Below are positions 1 through 7,766 of a stretch of 64,000 nt of DNA, in pieces. The notes beneath the pieces were generated by a model. That model had not been told where the DNA came from and did no database searches. It was given only the letters and a program-made list of their open reading frames with translations. Source of the DNA: an uncultured Roseburia sp. (lineage in GTDB: Bacteria > Bacillota > Clostridia > Lachnospirales > Lachnospiraceae); NCBI GenBank assembly GCA_947644305.1, contig CANRYS010000003.1, forward strand, positions 102,871-166,870, given 5' to 3'. Numbering within the stretch: position 1 is the first letter of the stretch; each line of letters begins with the position of its first letter. Position numbers and translations under genes: made by a program.

Positions 1-60
1 TGGAGTAATCGTGTTACAGGGTGTGTTGACCTCATTCTGCAAAGAATGGGGGTGATGTCT

Positions 61-150
61 ATGAAAATTCATTTTGATTTTAAGGATCTAATGACGTTTG
101 GTCTATTCCTTTTGGCATTACTTACATTCGTATTTTCGTTTTGTAAGTAG
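61..150 (+). CDS. Putative holin-like / type I toxin small hydrophobic peptide (29 aa)
   Basis: The 29-codon frame starts at ATG 61 behind a strong GGGGGTGAT ribosome binding site. It has a short polar start (MKIHFDF), one predicted membrane helix (about residues 11-27, LMTFGLFLLALLTFVF) and a short end (SFCK). This matches the shape of the small holin-like toxins of type I toxin-antitoxin loci in Firmicutes (TxpA/Hol_Tox-like), which insert in the membrane. A hairpin follows the stop at 162-197, and a convergent minus-strand promoter lies at 252-280, as expected for an antisense antitoxin RNA. Its own promoter lies outside or at the edge of the window. Toxicity is inferred from family resemblance and layout, not shown. 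Confidence 0.6.
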   Translation: MKIHFDFKDLMTFGLFLLALLTFVFSFCK

Positions 151-161
151 TAATACATAGT

Positions 162-197
162 AAAGCCACCCTGAACTTGACGGAGATGGGTGGCTTT
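162..197. terminator. Shared hairpin terminator between toxin mRNA and antisense RNA
   Basis: A perfect 10-bp inverted repeat pairs 162-171 (AAAGCCACCC) with 188-197 (GGGTGGCTTT) across a 16-nt loop. Only short T runs follow on either strand. It sits between the convergent toxin gene and antisense promoter, so it could end both transcripts. Confidence 0.6.
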
Positions 198-246
198 GCT
201 ATCTAAACTAATTGGTCAACCCCTTGTGGGCAGTTGCTCCTATATA
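162..246 (-). ncRNA. Candidate antisense antitoxin RNA
   Basis: The minus strand carries a -35 TTTACT (280-275), a 17-bp spacer and a -10 TAGAAT (257-252). Transcription would start near 246 and end at the hairpin 197-162, giving an RNA of about 85 nt that overlaps the toxin mRNA 3' end. This is the usual arrangement of type I toxin-antitoxin loci in Firmicutes. The promoter match is direct; the RNA itself is inferred. Confidence 0.5.
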
Positions 247-251
247 AATTT

Positions 252-280
252 ATTCTAACATAATAAATCTAAAAAGTAAA
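252..280 (-). promoter_or_regulatory. Promoter for the candidate antisense RNA
   Basis: On the minus strand, TTTACT (4/6 match to consensus) is separated by 17 bp from TAGAAT (5/6). It points away from the glucosaminidase gene and towards the toxin gene. Confidence 0.5.
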
Positions 281-315
281 TGTTATAATTTTTTAATGAA
301 GGTTTTTGTATCACC

Positions 316-1665
316 TCACCGGAATTTCGGATAGTCATATGTATACAGCGCCTTTGTGGAATAACATCTGCTGAACAACAAGATTCGCTGGGCGATTTTT
401 TCCGAGTACCATGGATCTGTGGCGTACTGGTGATTCAGATTCGATGGGTTAAATCGGAATTTAAATATTGTGTTCTGGCTTGGCTTTGCCTCAAAGTAGT
501 TTTCCCGGATGAATTTGGCGGCGCCGTAGATCGCCTTATCCACGGTGGTCCATCCCTTATAGTAGGCATGGGAGGTGGCGCCGGTCTTCGGATCGCTGTC
601 ATATGCCTTGATTCCGTAAAGATTGTAGACCATGGCGGATTTGGGGATCTTTTTTGTGATAAATTTGCCCCCGGAACGGGCATAGGAAGGCAGCGCAACG
701 CGGGTGATCCGGTTGCCCCGGGCGAGGGAACTTGTGCCATAGGCGGACTCCAGAAATGTCTGGGACACAAAGTACATCGGATCGATGCCCTCTTTTTTCG
801 CAGCGGCGAGCATTACCTTACCTTTCCCGTACAACACGCTGTAGGAGGGTCCGCGCCCTTTGTTTTCACAGGCGTTCTTGATGTAATAATTATAGGTAGA
901 TAAAAATTTCTCTTCATTTACAGGACGGTATTTATCCAGCCGAAGGAACTGAAATCCATAGGAGGTATCCTTTTTATAATTCACCAGCCGTTTGTATTCT
1001 GCCAGAGAGGCGCGGCCGGAACGGTTCTTCTGGATGGCGGCATAATTGTTTAGAGTCCAGTTGTACCGGGTAAAGATCTTCTTTCCCACAAAATTCAGAA
1101 CCGGTTTGGAGAGCTGCGCTACGCCCAGGGCTTCGTCCCAGAGATAATTGATGCCCAGCGCCTGTACCACTTCCCGGAAGGGGACAAGGATGGTCTTAAT
1201 CTCTGATTTACTGTAGGTGACGGACACAGGTGCCTGAGGAAGAGCGCTGGTGTTCTGGTTTACCGTGATGGAAGGCTGGTTCAGATGCATGACGATAAAT
1301 TTGTCATTTTTAGAAATGGTTATTTTCTTTAATTTCTTATAGTATTTATATCGAACTTTTATTCCCTGGCTGGCAAAGGTTTCTTTCAAAGGAACCATAA
1401 CGGTTCCGTTTATCTTTACCGCTGGTGTCTTCTGTAGGTTGAGCTGTTTGGACTCATAGACCACTGTGATTTTTTCTCCACGGTAGCTAGTCTCCTGGCC
1501 GCCGACGGTGTAAGGCACAGTGATGGCATTTTTGCTGCTGGCTGGCGCCGGAGTGGAAGAATTCGGAATCTCCCAGACCGAGATGGCCTCAGCGCCTTCA
1601 GACAGGATATTTGTGCCGAGGCACATACACAGGAATAGGGCAAATAATGATCTCAAACGTCTCAT
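316..1665 (-). CDS. Secreted N-acetylglucosaminidase (GH73-like) with copper-amine-oxidase-type stalk domain
   Basis: A 449-residue exported cell-wall hydrolase. Residues 1-27 form a signal peptide (basic MRRLR, hydrophobic core, cleavage near AEA). A proline- and serine-rich stretch is followed at about 60-190 by a region with the VPLKETF and VPFREVVQALG motifs typical of the copper amine oxidase N-terminal-like domain, a non-catalytic wall or protein-binding stalk. Residues 240-440 resemble Flg/GH73 glucosaminidases, with the likely catalytic Glu306 in FLESAYGTS, and would cut glycan strands of peptidoglycan. The start has a good AAAGGAAA site 8-10 nt upstream. It stands alone and is divergent from the symporter gene. 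The precise glycosidic bond cut is inferred. Confidence 0.85.
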   Translation of the reverse strand: MRRLRSLFALFLCMCLGTNILSEGAEAISVWEIPNSSTPAPASSKNAITVPYTVGGQETSYRGEKITVVYESKQLNLQKTPAVKINGTVMVPLKETFASQGIKVRYKYYKKLKKITISKNDKFIVMHLNQPSITVNQNTSALPQAPVSVTYSKSEIKTILVPFREVVQALGINYLWDEALGVAQLSKPVLNFVGKKIFTRYNWTLNNYAAIQKNRSGRASLAEYKRLVNYKKDTSYGFQFLRLDKYRPVNEEKFLSTYNYYIKNACENKGRGPSYSVLYGKGKVMLAAAKKEGIDPMYFVSQTFLESAYGTSSLARGNRITRVALPSYARSGGKFITKKIPKSAMVYNLYGIKAYDSDPKTGATSHAYYKGWTTVDKAIYGAAKFIRENYFEAKPSQNTIFKFRFNPSNLNHQYATDPWYSEKIAQRILLFSRCYSTKALYTYDYPKFR

Positions 1666-1719
1666 AATCGGATTTCCTTTCTCATAGACTATTTAAAAAA
1701 GCGGAGTTCCGTGTAGAAA

Positions 1720-3006
1720 ATGAAGATTATATCAGGAATTAACAATGTGATGTGGGGTGGACCTCTGCTGATTCTTCTACTAGGGATACATATTTATTTT
1801 ACTATAAGGACAGGATTTGTCCAGCGGAAAATAAAAAAGGCGGTGAAATACTCAGTGAAGGGAGATGCCTCCGAGGGGATGAGCGCCTTTGGCACATTGA
1901 CTACGACGCTGGCTGCGACGCTGGGTACTGGGAATATCATCGGCGTATCCACAGCAGTTTATCTCGGAGGGCCGGGCGGAGTGTTCTGGTGCTGGGTCAC
2001 CGGGCTGCTGGGGATGGCGACTACCTATGCGGAAACTCTTCTCTCCTGTCGGTATCGAAGCAAGGCTGCAGAGGGGCACAATGTGGGTGGAGTGATGTAT
2101 GTTCTGGAGCGTGGGCTGGGAAAAAAGAGACTTGCTTTTTTTTATAGTTTCCTCATCTGCCTGTCTGCCTTTTGCGCCGGTTGCACCACCCAGTCCAATG
2201 CGATCTCGGAGACTTGTATGGACGTGTGGGGGATACCTAAGTGGGCGGCGGGGATCGCGGTGGCACTTCCGGTTGGTCTGGTGATTCTTCAGGGGGTCAA
2301 GTGGATCGAACAGGTCTGTATGGCGCTGGTGCCAGCGATGGCCTTTCTATTTCTGGGGGGGTGCATCGCATTTATCTTTTTGCATGCGTCTTTGCTTCCA
2401 GAGGCTGTTCTTGTGGTTGTCAAATCTGCTTTTAGCTCCAGCGCTTTTCTTGGAGGAGCGGTGGGCTTTTCTGTGGGAAGGGCAGTGAGATATGGGGTGG
2501 CCAGAGGACTATTCACCAATGAGGCGGGTCTGGGAACCTCTGGTATCGCTGCGGCATCGGGGTCGGATCAGATCCCTCCAGAACGGCAGGGATTGATCTC
2601 CATGACGGCGACGTTCTGGGATACGGTGGTGATGTGCGCCATTACGGGGATCGTAGTGGTCATGTTTGTAATTATGAACGAACAGGCGCTGGTGGAGCTG
2701 CCCGCCGGACTTCTCGTCAAGGGAGCATTTGATACCCTACCTCTGCTGGGAGAGGAACTGATCGCGGTAGCTACGGTCTGCTTTGCGGTGGCTACGCTGA
2801 TCGGCTGGTCCTATTTTGGCCAGGTGGCGGCAGATTATATGGGAGGAAAATCTCTGGTGAGAAGCTACCAGTATATCTATGTGATCATGATCTTTGCCGG
2901 TGCGGTGATGCCGATGGGGATCGTGTGGGAGATTACAGACTTTATCAACATTTTCATCCTGGTTCCGGCGGTATATGCGTTGATAAAGTGCAGGAAGAGT
3001 ATATGA
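1720..3006 (+). CDS. Alanine/sodium symporter (AGCS family)
   Basis: A 428-residue polytopic inner-membrane protein of the alanine-or-glycine:cation symporter family, which imports alanine or glycine with sodium. Family hallmarks are visible: the early GTLTTTLAATLGTGNIIGV block (about 57-75), the GPGGVFWCW segment, and the conserved TNEAGLGTSGIAAAS stretch near residue 267. About ten hydrophobic segments are spread along the chain, and the length is close to family members (430-480), slightly short at the C terminus. It is a single-gene unit ending at the terminator 3059-3088. Proximity to ddl, which consumes D-alanine, may be coincidental. No glycine riboswitch is seen in the 54-nt upstream gap. 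Confidence 0.88.
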   Translation: MKIISGINNVMWGGPLLILLLGIHIYFTIRTGFVQRKIKKAVKYSVKGDASEGMSAFGTLTTTLAATLGTGNIIGVSTAVYLGGPGGVFWCWVTGLLGMATTYAETLLSCRYRSKAAEGHNVGGVMYVLERGLGKKRLAFFYSFLICLSAFCAGCTTQSNAISETCMDVWGIPKWAAGIAVALPVGLVILQGVKWIEQVCMALVPAMAFLFLGGCIAFIFLHASLLPEAVLVVVKSAFSSSAFLGGAVGFSVGRAVRYGVARGLFTNEAGLGTSGIAAASGSDQIPPERQGLISMTATFWDTVVMCAITGIVVVMFVIMNEQALVELPAGLLVKGAFDTLPLLGEELIAVATVCFAVATLIGWSYFGQVAADYMGGKSLVRSYQYIYVIMIFAGAVMPMGIVWEITDFINIFILVPAVYALIKCRKSI

Positions 3007-3058
3007 TGCTAGCTTGACGGCGCCCAAATGCCTTTTGACATCACATATGGGGGCATTG

Positions 3059-3088
3059 AAGAGGGGCGTCTTCCAGTCGCCCCTTTTC
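3059..3088 (+). terminator. Rho-independent terminator after the symporter gene
   Basis: GGGGCG (3063-3068) pairs with CGCCCC (3078-3083) across a 9-nt loop. The stem is extended by A/T pairs to 3059-3087 and ends in TTTTC. Confidence 0.75.
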
Positions 3089-3116
3089 AAAATATTCATA
3101 AATATAAGGAAAAAAC

Positions 3117-3145
3117 TTGTGATATAAGGAATATCATAGTAAAAT
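3117..3145 (+). promoter_or_regulatory. Probable sigma-A promoter of the ddl gene
   Basis: TTGTGA (3117-3122), a 17-bp spacer and TAAAAT (3140-3145) place the transcription start near 3152. That is immediately before the palindrome at 3158-3179 and about 85 nt upstream of the ddl start. Confidence 0.55.
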
Positions 3146-3157
3146 ATAAAGATACCA

Positions 3158-3179
3158 GGGTCAAAATGCCTTTTGACCC
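3158..3179. repeat. Perfect palindrome GGGTCAAAA-N4-TTTTGACCC (dispersed repeat family)
   Basis: Two perfect 9-bp arms with a 4-nt loop (TGCC) sit in the ddl 5' leader just after the predicted start site. The flanking text GATACCAGGGTCAAAA recurs at 49871-49884 (ATACCAGGGTCAAAA) and in part at 4773-4785 (CCAGGGTCAAAAT). This suggests a dispersed palindromic element; an operator or leader hairpin is the alternative. Confidence 0.6.
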
Positions 3180-3236
3180 CAACATCATATAAAATATATG
3201 GGATAAGATTGCAGTAGAAAGGCATGGTGTAGAACA

Positions 3237-4292
3237 TTGAAAAAACAGGCAGCAGTAATATTTGGAGGAGTTTCTTCGGAGCACGAGGTATCCTGTGTCT
3301 CTGTTGTGAATGTAGTGAGTGGATTTGACAAAGATAAATATGAGCTGACATTGATCGGTATTACGAAGGAAGGAAGATGGGTACTCACAGATTCGACAGT
3401 CAGTATCGAAGATGGTACCTGGAAAAATGGTACCCAGACGGCTATTTTGTCCCCTGACAGGAGCAGGCCCGGGGTACTGGTTCTGGGAGAAGATACTTAT
3501 ACCTATAAGAAAATAGACGTGATCTTTCCAGTGCTTCACGGCAGATTTGGCGAGGATGGTACGATCCAGGGATTGTTCGAGATGTCAGGCATACCATATG
3601 TGGGCTGTGGGGTATTGAGTTCTGCGGTGAGTATGGATAAGATCTCCACGAAAATATTTGTGGATCAACTGGGCATCCGACAGGCGGGATATGTGACGGA
3701 TATCGCTAAGGATCTGAGTGAGCTGGAGCACACAGTGGAACAGGTGGAAGAGAAACTGGGGTATCCAGTATTTGTAAAACCATCGAATGCAGGATCTTCC
3801 TGTGGCGTCAGCAAGGCCTGCGACAGAGAGGAACTAAAGCGGGCCCTACAACTGGCAAAGGAGCATGACACCCGTGTCCTGATCGAAGAAATGATATGCG
3901 GCCATGAGGTGGAATGTGCGGTGCTGGGCGGCAATGACCTGCGGGCTTCCAAAATAGGAGAGGTGCAGGCGGCAGCAGAATTTTATGACTACGAAGCCAA
4001 GTATCACAATGCCGAGTCAAAAACAGTGATCGATCCCCCGGAGATTCCGGCAGAGGCAAAGGAAATGGTCAGAGAAAATGCAGTGAGAATATTTAAAGCA
4101 GTCAGCGGTTTTGGACTGTCCCGGGTGGACTTTTTTATCGAAAATGATACCAATGAAGTAGTGTTTAATGAGATCAATACGCTTCCAGGATTTACCAATA
4201 TCAGCATGTATCCCATGCTCTGCAATGACATGGGACTATCCATATCGGAACTGATCGATCGTCTGATCGAGACTGCTTTTGAGAGAGAATAG
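3237..4292 (+). CDS. ddl: D-alanine--D-alanine ligase
   Basis: A 351-residue cytosolic ATP-grasp ligase that joins two D-alanines for the peptidoglycan precursor. The N-terminal VIFGGVSSEHEVSC matches the Ddl signature. The central FVKPSNAGSSCGVSK is the ATP-grasp phosphate loop, and VDFFIENDTNEVVFNEINTLPGFT carries the metal ligands. The omega-loop block FYDYEAKY holds the tyrosine typical of D-Ala-D-Ala (not D-Ala-D-Lac) enzymes. The start is TTG at 3237: the only nearby ATG (3224) runs into a stop after two codons, and the protein aligns with Ddl from MKKQAAVIFGG. The upstream AAAGG is rather distant (about 14 nt), suggesting modest translation. The DUF1934 gene follows 46 nt later. Confidence 0.93.
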   Translation: MKKQAAVIFGGVSSEHEVSCVSVVNVVSGFDKDKYELTLIGITKEGRWVLTDSTVSIEDGTWKNGTQTAILSPDRSRPGVLVLGEDTYTYKKIDVIFPVLHGRFGEDGTIQGLFEMSGIPYVGCGVLSSAVSMDKISTKIFVDQLGIRQAGYVTDIAKDLSELEHTVEQVEEKLGYPVFVKPSNAGSSCGVSKACDREELKRALQLAKEHDTRVLIEEMICGHEVECAVLGGNDLRASKIGEVQAAAEFYDYEAKYHNAESKTVIDPPEIPAEAKEMVRENAVRIFKAVSGFGLSRVDFFIENDTNEVVFNEINTLPGFTNISMYPMLCNDMGLSISELIDRLIETAFERE

Positions 4293-4338
4293 TCAGCCGT
4301 GGAGCACAGCATAAAATAACAGGATAAGGGGAAGACTA

Positions 4339-4770
4339 ATGAAAAAGAATGTAAAAGTTTCCATTAGCGGGATTCAGAATAATGACAATGAAGAGACGGT
4401 GGAGGTAGTGTCCGTGGGAGAGATGCTGCAGAGGGATGACCATATCTGCGTCTCTTACGAAGAGGCGGCGGATAATGCATCTGGCGTGGACTGCCAGCTA
4501 GTAAAGAGTATGCTGAAAGTAAAGCCGGACCAGATCGAGATCATCAAAAAAGGTGCTGCGCAGACCCATATGGTCTTTATCGAAGACAGGGATACCATTT
4601 CCTATTATTCTACTCCTTTCGGGGAGCTGGAGGTGGCGATCCACACGGATCGACTGGAGCGGAAAGAGCGTGACAATGGATTTCAGATCCTGTTGGAATA
4701 CGCTCTGGAGATCAATGCCTCCCATATGTCGAACTGCAATGTGGATATCCGGGTGGACTACTTGTCTTAA
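4339..4770 (+). CDS. DUF1934 (YwiB-like) beta-barrel protein
   Basis: A 143-residue soluble protein that starts MKKNVKVSISGIQ and contains alternating beta-strand patterns, including TISYYSTPFGELEVAIHTDRLE. It ends with the SNCNVDIRVDYL strand characteristic of the DUF1934/YwiB family (calycin or lipocalin-like barrel). Family function is unknown. The gene lies 46 nt after ddl and 42 nt before dapF, and starts at an ATG behind AAGGGGAAG, so it is probably co-transcribed with both. That ties it by position, but not by proof, to cell-wall precursor genes. Confidence 0.8.
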   Translation: MKKNVKVSISGIQNNDNEETVEVVSVGEMLQRDDHICVSYEEAADNASGVDCQLVKSMLKVKPDQIEIIKKGAAQTHMVFIEDRDTISYYSTPFGELEVAIHTDRLERKERDNGFQILLEYALEINASHMSNCNVDIRVDYLS

Positions 4771-4772
4771 CG

Positions 4773-4785
4773 CCAGGGTCAAAAT
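4773..4785 (+). repeat. Partial copy of the CCAGGGTCAAAA repeat
   Basis: CCAGGGTCAAAAT in the 42-nt gap before dapF matches the left arm of the palindromic elements at 3155-3167 and 49873-49884. The right arm is missing here. Confidence 0.4.
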
Positions 4786-4812
4786 ACCTATCAGAGGAGA
4801 GGAGATGGCAGC

Positions 4813-5655
4813 TTGAAATTTTCGTTTACAAAGATGCATGGTACCGGGAATGACTATGTATACGTAGATCTTTTCCGGCAAAAACTGGAGAATCAGGCAG
4901 AAGTGGCAAGAGTGGTCAGCGACCGGCATTTTGGCATCGGCGCAGACGGTCTGATCTGCATTGCTCCGTCAGAGACAGCGGACTGCCGGATGATCATGTA
5001 TAATGCCGATGGCTCCGAGGGGGCGATGTGTGGCAATGGAATCCGGTGTGTGGCAAAGTATGTCTATGATCATGGTATTGTACGAAAAGATCATATGTCT
5101 GTGGAGACAAAAAGCGGGATCAAACAGTTGGAACTGACTGTGGAGGACGGAAAGGCCGTATATGTCAAGGTAAATATGGGAGAAGCGGTACTGAAGCCAT
5201 CGGAGATTCCGGTCCAGGCGGAGGGAGAGGATTTTATCGCTCGCCAGATAGAGGCAGGGGGGAAAACCTACACCGTAACCTGCGTCTCCATGGGAAATCC
5301 CCATTGTGTGGTTTTTACAGAGGGGATCGACGGGATGGATCTGGAAAAGACCGGTCCCCTGTTTGAAAACCATCCTTTGTTTCCAGACCGCATCAACACA
5401 GAATTTGTGGAAGTCTTAGACGATCACACGTTGAAGATGAGGGTTTGGGAGAGAGGTTCTGGCGAGACGATCTCCTGTGGTACGGGAACCTGCGCGGCTA
5501 CGGTAGCGGCTGTTCTGAACGGGCACTGTCCACGGGGAGAAGAGATCGAAGTGAGGATACGCGGTGGTGCGCTCTATGATACATACCTGGAAAATGGTGA
5601 GGTGCTTATGAAAGGACCGGCAACCGAGGTTTTTCAGGGTGAAATAGAGATTTAA
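4813..5655 (+). CDS. dapF: Diaminopimelate epimerase
   Basis: A 280-residue PLP-independent epimerase that converts LL-diaminopimelate to the meso form used for lysine and peptidoglycan. The two catalytic cysteines are visible: Cys73 in AMCGNGIRC and Cys222 in ISCGTGTCAA. N-terminal FTKMHGTGNDYVYVD and GNPHCVVF are family blocks, and the length is normal. The start must be TTG at 4813, because the ATG at 4805 meets a stop after three codons; a strong AGGAGAGGAG site precedes the TTG. It is the third gene of the ddl cluster, and the FTR-like/thioredoxin pair follows on the same strand. Confidence 0.94.
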   Translation: MKFSFTKMHGTGNDYVYVDLFRQKLENQAEVARVVSDRHFGIGADGLICIAPSETADCRMIMYNADGSEGAMCGNGIRCVAKYVYDHGIVRKDHMSVETKSGIKQLELTVEDGKAVYVKVNMGEAVLKPSEIPVQAEGEDFIARQIEAGGKTYTVTCVSMGNPHCVVFTEGIDGMDLEKTGPLFENHPLFPDRINTEFVEVLDDHTLKMRVWERGSGETISCGTGTCAATVAAVLNGHCPRGEEIEVRIRGGALYDTYLENGEVLMKGPATEVFQGEIEI

Positions 5656-5723
5656 CCGTTGGTCCAGATGGTGCTGGCGTTGTGGCACGATTATTTATAA
5701 ACAGCGCAGAAAAGAGGGAAATT

Positions 5724-5924
5724 ATGGCGATTCGGTTAAATGAGGACGAGGCAGTGGTTCAACAGGTTCAGGAAGGACTCAAGGCGAGAGACGGTCATTG
5801 TCCCTGTGTCCTGCAGAAGAGTGAGGACACAAAATGTATGTGCCGGGAATTTCGGGAGCAGATCGCAGATCCCGAGTTTGAGGGCTATTGTCACTGTATG
5901 TTATATTATAAGGAAAAAGATTAA
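5724..5924 (+). CDS. Small ferredoxin-thioredoxin reductase catalytic-domain-like protein
   Basis: A 66-residue protein when started at ATG 5724, which is preceded by GAGGGAAATT; an upstream in-frame ATG at 5682 has no site. It holds three paired-cysteine motifs: CPC (26-28), CMC (38-40) and CHC (56-58). This six-cysteine order is that of the catalytic subunit of ferredoxin:thioredoxin reductase, whose [4Fe-4S] cluster and active disulfide reduce thioredoxin. The spacing here (9 and 15 residues) is unlike the plant enzyme, and no variable subunit is present. The thioredoxin gene lies 17 nt downstream, a strong hint of partnership. Redox activity is inferred. Confidence 0.75.
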   Translation: MAIRLNEDEAVVQQVQEGLKARDGHCPCVLQKSEDTKCMCREFREQIADPEFEGYCHCMLYYKEKD

Positions 5925-5941
5925 AAAAATGAGGTGATCGT

Positions 5942-6262
5942 ATGGCAGCGATAGAATTAAATGCAGCAAATTTTGAAGAAAAGGTTTTACAATCGGATAA
6001 GCCCGTGCTGGTGGACTTTTGGGCAGTGTGGTGTGGACCCTGTAAGATGATGTCTCCCAGAGTGGATGAGATCGCGGATGAGCAGAAAGACCGCCTGATC
6101 GTGGGCAAATTAAACTGTGATGAAAACATGGAGATTGCCCAGAATTATGGAATCACAGGAATCCCGGCATTTTTCCTCTTTAAAGGAGGAGAAGTGGTGG
6201 AGAAGGTAATGGGGGCGATGCCCAAAGGAGAGCTTCTGGCCGCCATTGAAAAGCATCTTTAA
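5942..6262 (+). CDS. trxA: Thioredoxin
   Basis: A 106-residue thioredoxin with the active site WCGPC (Cys31 and Cys34), the preceding VLVDFWAVW strand, the cis-proline loop GITGIPAFFLF, and the final GGEVVEKVMGAMPK block. It reduces protein disulfides in the cytosol. The start ATG sits behind GAGGTGATC. It follows the six-cysteine FTR-like gene by 17 nt, so the two are almost surely one transcript, ended by the terminator at 6285-6336. The second lysine usually found before WCGPC regions is not conserved, but all key residues are present. Confidence 0.93.
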   Translation: MAAIELNAANFEEKVLQSDKPVLVDFWAVWCGPCKMMSPRVDEIADEQKDRLIVGKLNCDENMEIAQNYGITGIPAFFLFKGGEVVEKVMGAMPKGELLAAIEKHL

Positions 6263-6284
6263 AAATGAAGACAGCGCAATGTAT

Positions 6285-6336
6285 AAAATCCCGGTCTGGC
6301 AGAGAAATGATAAAACCTGTCACACCGGGATTTTTT
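6285..6336. terminator. Bidirectional terminator between trxA and trpS
   Basis: AAAATCCCGGT (6285-6295) pairs with ACCGGGATTTT (6324-6334) as an 11-bp stem ending in six T on the plus strand and TTTT on the minus strand. It lies between convergent genes. Confidence 0.8.
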
Positions 6337-6343
6337 AGAAAAA

Positions 6344-7387
6344 TCATTCAAAATAATCGATCTTCATCGCATGTTTTACCTCGGAAAGAGTCTGGGCAGC
6401 AACTTCTCTGGCTTTCTGACTCCCTTTGTGAAGAATCTCCATCACAGCGGGAATATCTTTTTCCAGCTCATGGCGTCTCGCCTGAATCGGCTCTAATTCT
6501 TCCATGAGAACTGCATAGAGGAATTTTTTTACTTTGACATCCCCTAAGCCGCCTTTCGTGTAGTGGGATTTCAGCTCTTCCAAAGAGGCGTATTCTGGTA
6601 AATGATGTTCAAAATGTTCCTCACGGCAGAAGGCGTCCAGATAAGTAAATACACAGTTACCCTCCAATTTACCGGGATCTTCCACGCGGATATGGTCGGG
6701 ATCGGTGTACATGCTCATTACTTTTTTGCGGATGTCCTCCGGTGTGTCAGAGAGATAGATACAATTTCCCAGGGACTTGCTCATTTTGGCTTTGCCGTCT
6801 GTACCTGGAAGGCGCATACAAGCTTCGTTGTCGGGAAGAAGAGCTTTAGGCTCCACCAGAACCTCATCATAGGTGGAGTTGAAGCTGCGGACAATCTCCC
6901 TCGCCTGTTCCAGCATGGGCAGTTGGTCGTCCCCCACGGGAACGGTGGTTGCCTTGAAGGCAGTGATATCCGCCGCCTGGCTGATGGGATAGGTAAAAAA
7001 GCCTACTGGGATACTGGTGTGGAATCCGCGCATGCCGATCTCGGTCTTTACTGTGGGGTTTCGTTTCAGCCGTGAAACCGTCACAAGATTCATATAGTAA
7101 AAGGTGAGCTCTGTCAGTTCCGAGATGTAGGATTGGACCAGAAGGGTAGATTTTTCCGGATCGAGTCCGCAGGACATATAGTCCAGAGCTACTTCTGAGA
7201 TATTATTGCGGACCTTATCTGGGTTGTCAAAGTTATCCGTCAGCGCCTGGGCGTCTGCAATCATGATGTATATGTCATCGAATTCTCCAGAATTCTGGAG
7301 TTCCACCCTCCGCCTCAGAGATCCTACATAGTGTCCCACATGAAGTCTTCCTGTGGGCCGGTCACCAGTCAAAATTATTTTCTTCAT
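6344..7387 (-). CDS. trpS: Tryptophanyl-tRNA synthetase
   Basis: A 347-residue class I aminoacyl-tRNA synthetase that charges tRNA-Trp. The HIGH-type motif is in [12 protein letters not shown] near residue 12-22, and the KMSKS loop is in [12 protein letters not shown] near residue 195. The block [25 protein letters not shown] recognises adenylate and tryptophan. The start ATG is preceded by GGAAAGGA. It is monocistronic on the minus strand and converges with trxA. A short perfect inverted repeat, CTAGTG-N7-CACTAG (7407-7425), lies just upstream of the ribosome site. No T-box or trp attenuator is recognisable. Confidence 0.93.
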   Translation of the reverse strand: MKKIILTGDRPTGRLHVGHYVGSLRRRVELQNSGEFDDIYIMIADAQALTDNFDNPDKVRNNISEVALDYMSCGLDPEKSTLLVQSYISELTELTFYYMNLVTVSRLKRNPTVKTEIGMRGFHTSIPVGFFTYPISQAADITAFKATTVPVGDDQLPMLEQAREIVRSFNSTYDEVLVEPKALLPDNEACMRLPGTDGKAKMSKSLGNCIYLSDTPEDIRKKVMSMYTDPDHIRVEDPGKLEGNCVFTYLDAFCREEHFEHHLPEYASLEELKSHYTKGGLGDVKVKKFLYAVLMEELEPIQARRHELEKDIPAVMEILHKGSQKAREVAAQTLSEVKHAMKIDYFE

Positions 7388-7520
7388 ATATGTTAATCCT
7401 TTCCTGCTAGTGTGCTGACCACTAGATACATTTCAATGACAATTTTATCGGTTTTCTGGCGAAAAGTCAACCGAAGGAAAAAATTCTCCTGTGATCTCCT
7501 TCAATTCGCTGGGATGCCAA

Positions 7521-7683
7521 TGCGCGAACTGTGCGATTTCGTGTCTGAAATCACTTGACAGGGGGAAATGTAATTTTATGTAAACATATAAATGTAGCGT
7601 TTTTCCGTGGTTTGCGACAATTTTTATGGAAATGATGCGGAAACAGGCCGAAATTTCAGACACGAAATCACAGCATTCGCGCA
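7521..7683. repeat. MITE-like element with 31-bp imperfect terminal inverted repeats
   Basis: The arm at 7521-7551 (TGCGCGAA...GATTTCGTGTCTGAAAT) is repeated in inverse at 7653-7683. The outer 8 and inner 17 bases are identical and differ only in a 6-base block. The arms enclose 101 bp with no gene. The trinucleotide CAA flanks both ends, a possible target duplication. The rest of the 379-bp gap between trpS and the protease gene shows nothing else certain; a TTGACA at 7555-7560 lacks a good -10. Confidence 0.5.
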
Positions 7684-7766
7684 CAAGGGGTTGAAATGGA
7701 GGTTGTTTTGTGATATGTTGCAGATGACACTTAAAAATTGTAAATAAAAGGAGGGAATGTAAAAAA

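Noticed and set aside
3096..3539. 147-codon minus-strand frame upstream of ddl
   Set aside because: It lies opposite the ddl start and promoter, has no recognisable domain or ribosome site, and crosses the palindrome.
3237..4292. Van-type D-Ala-D-Lac ligase (glycopeptide resistance)
   Set aside because: The omega-loop FYDYEAKY matches normal D-Ala-D-Ala ligases, and no vanH, vanX or vanRS neighbours occur.
7388..7440. T-box or tryptophan attenuator upstream of trpS
   Set aside because: No AGGTGG..ACCGCG box, specifier stem or Trp-rich leader peptide is present; only a 6-bp inverted repeat is seen.
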